DNA of 53,844 bases, taken from positions 1 to 53,844 of IMG/VR virus record IMGVR_UViG_3300048021_000955, one strand, 5' to 3'. Shown here in pieces: positions 20,701 to 26,443 of the stretch. Source of the DNA: a virus. Numbering within the stretch: the first letter of the stretch is position 1; every line of letters begins with the position of its first letter. The notes below the pieces were generated by a model, which ran no database searches, was not told the DNA's origin, and was given only the letters and a program-made list of their open reading frames with translations. Both the position numbers and the translations under genes were made by a program.

Positions 20701-21105
20701 GCTTTGTATAAAGCAGGCACTATAGTAATCGAAGGCGATGCTGATCTTGCTCAGCATTTTTTTGCAGACTTACGTAAAAATATTGAAGCTGGTATCCAAA
20801 CAGATATTTCCTTATATATTATCGAACTCAACAATTTTTTAATTGAAACAGCACATTTAAATATATCATTTGAAATTGAAGATGTTGGCAATATATCTAT
20901 AAACGGAACTGGTATAAAAGAATCTGCGGAAACATTAGAAACTAATGTTAAGTTAGTAGAAGATAATTGGAAAAAATTGCTAGATGGCGAATTAACAATA
21001 GTAGATCTTATTCAAGAAAAGATGGCAATTTTTACTGGCGATATACTTCAAATTATAGAACTTAATCAACTATTTCATTATCGAAAAAAACATCAATTAG
21101 TTTAA
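17794..21105 (+). CDS. Multi-module glycosyltransferase-like protein with SCP2-like tail
   Basis: This is a 1103-aa protein built of repeats. An F/W-W-x-V-x-x-D-x-x-V/I motif recurs near residues 55, 171, 270, 370, 469, 569 and 697; modules 2-6 are spaced 99-100 residues apart. Each repeats HHN, H-V-W/F-L-N, D-G-V-A-L and T-x-K-E-x-E-x-R-F elements. Only the last module has a GT-A-like D-x-D (VVDGDAEV, D702 and D704) and is followed by VFVWRSLNPVN and YGYGGVKLLP, motifs I recall from marine phage proteins, then a WCSRG/INDFKWL segment. Residues ~900-1000 match the SCP2 lipid-binding pattern (VKFVIENVGDIYFDSKG, AGTIVIEGDADLAQ), and ~1015-1090 look like a weaker second copy. Function is inferred: a glycan transferase with substrate- or lipid-binding appendages. 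The 3' end overlaps the convergent Nudix gene by 44 bases. Confidence 0.75.
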   Translation: MRAIDRFEKFSKPLHNGQDQLKNLIFDRYPVLKMDDYCNLDKALAAASNFDSDYVWIVDTNIRVYDSFPWWFKPRAIDEVQIHEFPYVYKESRKVKSWDKVRLVPTKKVDTEPRQHIHICGEYDVYKGNDKFDAFYIGSNQEDIDKLTQKVPHLQTVENWYEAQAKSYTGMFWVVWEDIDVRDTFKFSYKPDEWSHDNVHVFGNGDIDTLDGVALFPKNYKITDKELEHRFYVNKKEVRIMASTPKPYNKFSINSYKEYEYALQNSETDLFWGVPDDIEITDNNIFNFYIDHHNQSLKNKNHVWLNNNKYNGLVLFSKNSIVTNKEIEYRFIADRIEHDTIVSKSKPFNVFVINNYKDYLNALDKTETQMFLGVPSDVILNDFDINEYFYDLDELDTGTTHLFLNGENFDGVALYSKSNSVTEKEVEHRFYTNKKEHNIVVSNPRAYEKFVINNYNDYLNALKETKSDMFWGVPSDVDVCEDFDFDLYFSHHNKFDREINHVFLNKEFYDGIVLFSKKSICTEKEVEARFYVNKKEHKIVASNPKKYEKFIISSYDDYLRARDQSKTDLFYIVYNDIEILDTFDFDVYISHHNQYERKINHVWKNGNFYDGVALTTKSIMLTKHEIDYRFFAVKKEYKEVASIPDSFEVVFISNGEINADKNYNKLLLEYPNAKRVDKVKGIHQAHIAAAKLVDTKMFWVVDGDAEVLEDFEFDHQIAHYDIDGYKTVFVWRSLNPVNNLIYGYGGVKLLPTELTLNMDVETADMTTSISKNFKGVNRMSNVTAFNTDAFSAWRSGFRECVKLASKAIDRQVEDETTFRLKAWCSRGADNPFGLETIAGAYEGAKYGLAFKNNKDALRKINDFKWLNDKFKNTFDPNVKEYDLNFLDESEEQAMLRFNPITKSIFQQIEKKLGKNYRYKSGTVKFVIENVGDIYFDSKGVRISKAYADAEIIVDLKTALKALAGEADTLALYKAGTIVIEGDADLAQHFFADLRKNIEAGIQTDISLYIIELNNFLIETAHLNISFEIEDVGNISINGTGIKESAETLETNVKLVEDNWKKLLDGELTIVDLIQEKMAIFTGDILQIIELNQLFHYRKKHQLV
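18295..19700 (+). repeat. Five ~100-residue tandem modules within the 1103-aa protein
   Basis: The motif F-W/L/Y-x-V-x-x-D occurs at residues 172, 271, 371, 470 and 570, a period of 99-100 aa. T-x-K-E-x-E-x-R-F follows in each at about residues 222, 322, 421, 521 and 621. First and last modules (residues 55 and 697) lie outside this regular array. Confidence 0.8.
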
Positions 21106-21514
21106 TTGTAGTTTCCAGCTTTGTGGCGTTTATTTTTTTACGCAGTGTATTAGCAAGTCCGTTGTGCAGCGGCTTAGGCCATTTACCAAAACTTACCCAC
21201 GCATAGCCATCGTGTTCGTTATTCAATAAAGGCAAAAATTCTTTGTCAACTACACAAAGATATGTATGAAAATAAAAATGTTGGTCATTAGATATAAAAC
21301 TTTCCAAAGGAACAACTTTTTTTATATCTGTTATTGTACCAATTTCTTCTTTTATTTCTCGTTGTAATGCTTCCCAAGGAGATTCTGAACTTTCGTTAGT
21401 ACCGCCTACAAGTCCCCACTGATTTTTTGTTTTACTTTGTGTACGATGTAATAGCAAAAAACGTTTGGTACTTAAAGAATAAAATAAAGCACCACTACAA
21501 ATTATCTGGTTCAT
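21062..21514 (-). CDS. Nudix hydrolase
   Basis: The 150-aa protein carries a complete Nudix box, G-x5-E-x7-REIKEEIG, at residues 38-60 (G38, E44, R52, E53, E56, E57, G59). Such enzymes cleave nucleoside diphosphates linked to another group, often damaged nucleotides, nucleotide sugars or RNA caps; the substrate here is not evident. It is the last gene of the minus-strand gp14-gp15 unit, 12 bases after gp15. Its 3' end overlaps the convergent 1103-aa gene by 44 bases. No clear Shine-Dalgarno precedes the ATG. Confidence 0.88.
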   Translation of the reverse strand: MNQIICSGALFYSLSTKRFLLLHRTQSKTKNQWGLVGGTNESSESPWEALQREIKEEIGTITDIKKVVPLESFISNDQHFYFHTYLCVVDKEFLPLLNNEHDGYAWVSFGKWPKPLHNGLANTLRKKINATKLETTIKLIDVFFDNEIVD

Positions 21515-21526
21515 ATAGTAATTATT

Positions 21527-23260
21527 TTATATAATTAAATCCCAAGCGCCTCTTGGATATAATCCGTCAATTGCATATTGCCAATAATATTGATTGTAGT
21601 AAAATTGTTGATCTGTATTTAAGTTTGTAATATAAACTGGATTAGTAGATTCACTAGCATCAAATATTATATTCCACTGAGATCCGTCCCATTCCACTAT
21701 GTCGTGTGTATCAGCAATAAAGTCTCTGCTACTTGTGCTCTTCCAAGCATCGGCACCGTCTTCATTTATATATAAAACATATCTTACTTCATCACCGGGT
21801 CTAGGAGCGTCTGATAATCTAATTACCAACGATCCGTCAATTGTTTCTTGTGTAGCAGCATCTGTAACTCTAGTATTTTCTACAAATACATCAAAATCAT
21901 AAACTACATCTGCATCTACTTCGGTTTCTATTCTTGTTGTGCTACCTGTAACTGTATAAATTCTTTCAATTGCACCACCAATGGGTTGTAATAATAAAAG
22001 CCTTATACCGTCTGCTTTTACAACATTTGGATTAAAATCACGTGGATTTATAATATAATCAATTGTACCTCTACTTGTTACACCAGTTATTACAGTATCA
22101 CTTGGTTTTGTGTCAATGTCATAATTTAAAACTAATTCCTGTGAGTTATTTCCATTTATTTGAAATGTTGCTACAATAGGTGTAAGCAGTTCGCCTCTTT
22201 TTAATCTTATCTGACTTATACCTGGTTGATACTTAGCAGGGGCTTCTGCTTCTATTACATTGTACCAATTTATTTCTCCAATACGTGCAGCATTTTTTCC
22301 TAGTTTAACAATATCACCTTCAACAATAATATCAAAATTCCTATAACTTGCAGTGTTTACATTTGCAACATTTAAGTTACCATCTGGAGAAGTTTTAATT
22401 ATGGTTGCACGAGTGTCATCAGGGGTAAGTTTTTTATAATTAATTTGTCCGTTGTCGTCGACTACTGCACCTGGAGGAGTAGAAGGTTGTTGTGTTATTA
22501 CAGTACCATCTGGCATTACAACTGTTCCTGTTGCTGCTTTTGTTGTATCTCCTGTGTCAGGATTAAATCCTTCTAATTCTATAGTACCAGCATCAAAGTT
22601 TAGAACGCTGTTGATTATTTCTGTAATTACACCAAGTTTCTTAACTTTTGTTGGTGGTGAAATATACACAGGAGCTATAAAGCTTAATGTTGCGATATCT
22701 ATTTCAGATTCTGTTCCAGTAGGAATACTTCTACTACTAAAGTTAATATTTTCTAATTGCAAAACACTTAAACTTGTCCAGTCAACATAATTATCATTAG
22801 TTTGGAATTCTAAGTCAGGATTAAATAACATAAAAATTTGTTCTAGTATTTGTAATTTTTGTTCAGTATTCGTACTCCAAATATCAACATTTACACTTAA
22901 TGTATATGGAGTAGGATGTAATCTTTCAACAGTATAACCTTTTCCTTGTTGATTTTTGTATTCTTGCGCAGAAGTATCAAAATCTCTTTCTTTTACATTT
23001 ATTTTACTAACAAAACTACTATCACTTAATCTAGCTCTATCCATTTGCATACTAGTAATGTATACACTCATTCTAGGAGCACTTGGTAATTTATTTTCGC
23101 TGTTTTCTCTAATTATATTTGAAACTTGACGTGTCAAATCTCCATATGTTACAGGTACTACACGCAAATCTCCGTCGCCGTCTTTATAACTAAAATTACT
23201 AAAAGCTCTAATAATTTGTGTAAGATATCTACGTATCTGTCCGTCATAAAAATATTGCAT
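21527..23260 (-). CDS. gp15: Tail sheath stabilisation / completion protein (T4 gp15 family)
   Basis: The N-terminus (FYDGQIRRYLTQIIRAFSNF followed by VVPVTYGD) parallels T4 gp15, which starts FYNSSFRRY and continues VPITYAS. The HPTPYTLSVNVDIW and ILEQIFMLFNPDLEFQ regions also fit. gp15 caps the tail and joins it to the head through the neck. T4 gp15 is about 270 aa; this one is 577 aa, with an added C-terminal half rich in beta-type sequence and ending in WNIIFDASESTNPVYITNLN and a Tyr/Gln-rich stretch. The ATG shares a base with the gp14 stop (TAATG), so translation is coupled. Confidence 0.8.
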   Translation of the reverse strand: MQYFYDGQIRRYLTQIIRAFSNFSYKDGDGDLRVVPVTYGDLTRQVSNIIRENSENKLPSAPRMSVYITSMQMDRARLSDSSFVSKINVKERDFDTSAQEYKNQQGKGYTVERLHPTPYTLSVNVDIWSTNTEQKLQILEQIFMLFNPDLEFQTNDNYVDWTSLSVLQLENINFSSRSIPTGTESEIDIATLSFIAPVYISPPTKVKKLGVITEIINSVLNFDAGTIELEGFNPDTGDTTKAATGTVVMPDGTVITQQPSTPPGAVVDDNGQINYKKLTPDDTRATIIKTSPDGNLNVANVNTASYRNFDIIVEGDIVKLGKNAARIGEINWYNVIEAEAPAKYQPGISQIRLKRGELLTPIVATFQINGNNSQELVLNYDIDTKPSDTVITGVTSRGTIDYIINPRDFNPNVVKADGIRLLLLQPIGGAIERIYTVTGSTTRIETEVDADVVYDFDVFVENTRVTDAATQETIDGSLVIRLSDAPRPGDEVRYVLYINEDGADAWKSTSSRDFIADTHDIVEWDGSQWNIIFDASESTNPVYITNLNTDQQFYYNQYYWQYAIDGLYPRGAWDLII

Positions 23261-24417
23261 TAATTGTCCGCCTTAGGTTTTAGTGCCTTACTTAAACTTT
23301 GTCTTTCGATAACTTCTTCTCCAGCAATGTTATTTACAGCAGTGTTGTTAATAAATGTTCCTTTTAGAGTATTACGTTCTATATTAGGTGTAAGTGTAGT
23401 GCGTACTTTGTCTTCTACCTTGCGCCAGCTATTTCCATCATATCGAAACAAACGATTAGGAATAAAATCCGTTCTTAAAAAATAATCACCTAATGCTGAA
23501 TTACTAGGAAATCCTACACCACTTCCTAGTGGAGCACCATTTGGCGGTAGCCCGTCGCCTACTAAGTAACCAGGATATCCCGATCTTGGAGGATTTTCTA
23601 CAAGTTGACTAACATCAACTTCTTGATCTACTAGGAACTCCTCATCTGCTGTAACCAAATTAACTTCGCCATTTGCTAATACGCTAATAGTATAAAAATG
23701 GCTGGTATCATATCCTGATGCTGGAGTATTCTCTTCTGCTTGAGCAATTACAGCATTATTGATTTGCATTTCTTTTTCATATGTTGACATCAACTCACGT
23801 AGCGTTGTATTAGGATTCTCTTCATCGCCTGCTGGTAAATCAAGTATATCTTTGTATTCTTGACTATCATAAATTTGTTTTAACTTTAATCTATACAGGT
23901 GAGGATACCAAGTTTGACTGAATCCTTCAGCTGCACGATTTACATCTTCTACAACATAGAATCTTTTTAACGATACACTTAAATCATTTAACGCATATTC
24001 ATCATTTAAATGCGGTAATTCAATAACATCTCCGCTTATAATTTTTCTGCCTAAAGTTTTAACACTACTATTTAAATGTATTGTTAAGAACAATGTATCG
24101 TTTTGTAAAAACAAACCAAATTGACTTAAATCAAAATCTTGATCTTGTACATTGTAATGTCCACGCAGTGTGTAAATATCTTCGTCGTATTTTCTATCTC
24201 TATTTTCTAAGAAAAGTAAATCTTGTATGTTTGTTACATCTTGTTCAGCGTATTGCGGCTGTTCTTTTGTAATATTGTCACCTGTAGGATTTTTTGTTCC
24301 AATGTATTTGTGAATAAAAAGATCTGTACCGCCTACAGTAAATTGTTCATAGATAATTTTATCTAGGAAATCGTAATCGTGACTTTTTTCTGGTCTGTAT
24401 AAACTTAAACGTGGCAT
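23260..24417 (-). CDS. gp14: Neck protein (T4 gp14 family)
   Basis: I place the start at the ATG at 24417 (MPRLSLYRPEKSHDYDFLD). This matches the N-terminus I recall for marine T4-like gp14; an in-frame extension to 24588 would run through the divergent promoter and into gp13. The 385-aa protein has EQFTVGGTDLFIHKYIG, FLENRDRKYD, LSQFGLFLQNDTLFL, SGDVIELPHLNDEYAL and FSQTWYPHLYRLK, characteristic of this neck family. With gp13 it forms the collar to which the finished tail attaches. It is transcribed on the minus strand, opposite to gp13, from a promoter only 38 bases away. No strong Shine-Dalgarno is visible. Confidence 0.82.
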   Translation of the reverse strand: MPRLSLYRPEKSHDYDFLDKIIYEQFTVGGTDLFIHKYIGTKNPTGDNITKEQPQYAEQDVTNIQDLLFLENRDRKYDEDIYTLRGHYNVQDQDFDLSQFGLFLQNDTLFLTIHLNSSVKTLGRKIISGDVIELPHLNDEYALNDLSVSLKRFYVVEDVNRAAEGFSQTWYPHLYRLKLKQIYDSQEYKDILDLPAGDEENPNTTLRELMSTYEKEMQINNAVIAQAEENTPASGYDTSHFYTISVLANGEVNLVTADEEFLVDQEVDVSQLVENPPRSGYPGYLVGDGLPPNGAPLGSGVGFPSNSALGDYFLRTDFIPNRLFRYDGNSWRKVEDKVRTTLTPNIERNTLKGTFINNTAVNNIAGEEVIERQSLSKALKPKADN

Positions 24418-24422
24418 AGTTA

Positions 24423-24430
24423 TATTTATG
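24423..24430 (-). promoter_or_regulatory. Late promoter motif CATAAATA for gp14-gp15
   Basis: On the minus strand the bases read CATAAATA, ending six bases from the gp14 ATG. It lies back to back with the gp13 motif in a 38-base divergent gap. The short distance suggests a very short or absent leader. Confidence 0.55.
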
Positions 24431-24431
24431 C

Positions 24432-24439
24432 GATAAATA
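24432..24439 (+). promoter_or_regulatory. Late promoter motif GATAAATA for gp13
   Basis: GATAAATA lies 16 bases before the gp13 ATG, with TGGAG (24444-24448) between as the ribosome-binding site. It is immediately adjacent to the oppositely directed gp14 motif. Confidence 0.6.
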
Positions 24440-24455
24440 TATATGGAGAACTTCA

Positions 24456-25223
24456 ATGGCAGATAGCAATTTAGTAACACAAAAACAACAAGTATTTGAT
24501 TATGTAAACGCATTTTTAGGCGGAGGTATGGTCGATGTTGAACTTGATCCGATGCATTATGAAGCTGCATTGTTAAAATCATTAACAAAGTATAGGCAAC
24601 GTAGTGAAAATGCTGTAGAAGAAAGTTATATCACTGTAAAACTAGCACAAGATCAAAATACTTATACCCTTCCTCAAGAAGTTATAGAAGTAAGAAAAAT
24701 ATATAGGCGTAGTGTTGGCAGCAGATTAGGCGGAAGTGCTGACGGCGGAAGTTTATTTGAACCATTTAACTTAGCCTATACAAATACATATTTGTTAGCA
24801 GGTTCCGGAATTGGAGGCCTTGCTACATATGATTTGTTTGCTCAACAACAAGAACTAGTAGGAAGAATGTTTGGTAGCTTTATGGAGTTTAAATGGAATC
24901 CTGCTACCTCTGTGCTAACTATTTTACAAAGACCAAGAGCTGACGAAGAAGTTTTACTTTTTGCATACAATTATCGTCCTGATATGCAACTATTGAAAGA
25001 TTACAAAGCAATACAATGGTTGAAAGATTATACATTAGCAAGTTGTAAACATATGCTTGGTGAAGCAAGAAGTAAATTTTCAACTATTGCCGGTCCAGGC
25101 GGGGGCACCACTCTTAATGGAGATAGTCTAAAAGCAGAAGCGCAGGCCGAAATGGAAAAACTTGAAATGGATCTTTCAATGGCTGTTGCTGGTGGCACAG
25201 GTTATGGCTTTCTAATTGGATGA
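24456..25223 (+). CDS. gp13: Neck protein (T4 gp13 family)
   Basis: The 255-aa protein begins MADSNLVTQKQQVFDYVNAF, then LGGGMVDVELDPMHYEAAL, KYRQRSENAVEESY and LPQEVIEVRKIYRRSVG. These match the gp13 head-completion/neck proteins I recall from marine T4-like phages. The protein joins the portal ring after packaging and, with gp14, forms the docking surface for the tail. Length is close to the family norm (T4 gp13 is about 310 aa). A late motif and TGGAG lie upstream. The stop codon overlaps the TTG start of the following SGNH-like gene. Confidence 0.82.
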   Translation: MADSNLVTQKQQVFDYVNAFLGGGMVDVELDPMHYEAALLKSLTKYRQRSENAVEESYITVKLAQDQNTYTLPQEVIEVRKIYRRSVGSRLGGSADGGSLFEPFNLAYTNTYLLAGSGIGGLATYDLFAQQQELVGRMFGSFMEFKWNPATSVLTILQRPRADEEVLLFAYNYRPDMQLLKDYKAIQWLKDYTLASCKHMLGEARSKFSTIAGPGGGTTLNGDSLKAEAQAEMEKLEMDLSMAVAGGTGYGFLIG

Positions 25224-26043
25224 CATAAAAAAAGTTGTTGCAGGTGGATGTAGTTTTACAGCTGGAGCAGAATTAGCTGATCATAGTCCTATTTGGCCTT
25301 TTTCAGGATGTATAAGATTTAAAGGTGAATCTACTTGGGCACATTGGGTGCAAAGAAAATTATATACAAATGCAGTAGTTGATAATGTAGCTATGCCAGG
25401 AAGTGATTTTGGTAGTTGTGTTAGAAGAGTAGTATTCCACATAGACAATTTATTAAAATCATACCAACCACAAGAAATTGTTGTTGTAGTAATGTGGACT
25501 AGTTTTTTGCGTAGAGAATATCTTCGTATTTTACCAAAAGATAAAATTCCATTTTTTGAAGATGACGAAGATAAATTTTGGTGTTCTTTACCCTCGGATG
25601 CAGAAGGTTATCTTAACTGGAAATCTGAAACAGTAAAACAACGTAAAGATTTAATAAATGACGAACATCTCAAAAGAACAGTGCTAGATTTTTATAGGAA
25701 ACGTGCTGATAATACAAACATAATATATTATCCTTTACAACAAATAGAATACTTGATGAGTTATTTAAATTTACAAGGTGTAAAATTTTACTTTACAAGT
25801 GCTTTTGACGATTTCAACAGGTATGTAAATTACGAAAGAGAATCTAATATTTTTATAGATAGTATGGTAAAACGTTTGAATCTAGATAACATAATACACA
25901 CAGAGGACAATTTAGGCTTTAATGATTGGTCAGTAAAAAGGGGATATAAATGTGGTCCGCGATCTCATCCACTAGAGGCAGCACATAAACATTGGGCAGA
26001 TAGATTTTGTACGTTTATTGAGAATCAAAGGTCGTTGTCGTGA
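25216..26043 (+). CDS. SGNH/GDSL-like protein
   Basis: The N-terminus VVAGGCSFTAGAEL carries a G-x-S-F-T block I with Ser13 as the candidate nucleophile. NVAMPGSDFGS is a possible block II, and SHPLEAAHKHWAD near the C-terminus provides the block V His. The fold is used by esterases and deacetylases acting on lipids or glycans; I recall similar proteins of unknown substrate in marine phages. I chose TTG at 25216, inside the gp13 stop, because no ATG or GTG lies in frame before block I. The 275-aa product ends in a 19-base convergent overlap with the DUF3310-like gene. Confidence 0.7.
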   Translation: MDDIKKVVAGGCSFTAGAELADHSPIWPFSGCIRFKGESTWAHWVQRKLYTNAVVDNVAMPGSDFGSCVRRVVFHIDNLLKSYQPQEIVVVVMWTSFLRREYLRILPKDKIPFFEDDEDKFWCSLPSDAEGYLNWKSETVKQRKDLINDEHLKRTVLDFYRKRADNTNIIYYPLQQIEYLMSYLNLQGVKFYFTSAFDDFNRYVNYERESNIFIDSMVKRLNLDNIIHTEDNLGFNDWSVKRGYKCGPRSHPLEAAHKHWADRFCTFIENQRSLS

Positions 26044-26300
26044 ACGTATAATTGAATTAAAGCATAATGTAAAATTTTCATTAAGTCTTTTCTGGCATCG
26101 TCTTTTGTGCCTTTTTTACCATATCTATTTGCATACTTGTCAACATTGCCCATACAAAATCCTGTGCCGTGTCCTCTATCAATTATAACCTCAGTTGACT
26201 GAAACTTATTTGTACTATAATGTCCGTTATACGTTTTATCAATGTACTTCGAGAATTCTTCAATATATTTGTTTTCGTCAAATTTGTAGTTTATATCCAT
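26025..26300 (-). CDS. DUF3310-like small protein
   Basis: The start at 26300 is supported by AGGA seven bases upstream; an in-frame extension to 26348 would begin within the promoter -35. The 91-aa product has GHYSTNKFQSTEVI, GFCMGNVDKYANRYGKKG and DARKDLMKILHYALIQL. This fits the DUF3310 pattern, in which a HY element is followed by GN-V-x-KY-x-x-R and a D-L-x-K-x-x-HY helix. Function is unknown; it is common in phage early regions. It stands alone on the minus strand between SGNH and gp18, with its own sigma70-type promoter. Confidence 0.75.
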   Translation of the reverse strand: MDINYKFDENKYIEEFSKYIDKTYNGHYSTNKFQSTEVIIDRGHGTGFCMGNVDKYANRYGKKGTKDDARKDLMKILHYALIQLYVHDNDL

Positions 26301-26319
26301 AAGCAATCCTTTTCTTTTT

Positions 26320-26348
26320 ATAATAGTGTATTTTTTAAAAAAAGTCAA
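26320..26348 (-). promoter_or_regulatory. Sigma70-type promoter TTGACT-N17-TATTAT
   Basis: Read on the minus strand, TTGACT (26343-26348) is followed after exactly 17 bases by TATTAT (26320-26325). The start point would fall near 26313, leaving a ~13-base leader that contains the AGGA of the DUF3310-like gene. Confidence 0.65.
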
Positions 26349-26399
26349 CAGAAAAATGCGTGTATTACTTGTTATAAACCTTAGAATTTCACCAAATCA

Positions 26400-26407
26400 G
26401 CTAAATA
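26400..26407 (+). promoter_or_regulatory. Late promoter motif GCTAAATA for the tail sheath gene
   Basis: GCTAAATA lies 36 bases before the gp18 ATG, with AGGAG at 26432-26436. This CTAAATA variant recurs before the gp16-like gene. Confidence 0.55.
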
Positions 26408-26443
26408 ATAGTAATAAAGAAATTGACCCATAGGAGAATTAAA

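Noticed and set aside
25220-25232. Possible frameshift site (ATGA and a seven-A run) joining gp13 to the SGNH gene
   Set aside because: gp13 ends at its normal length, and a TTG start explains the second gene without a frameshift.
26301-26348. Upstream extension of the DUF3310-like gene
   Set aside because: It would start within the -35 element; AGGA and the ATG at 26300 fit better.
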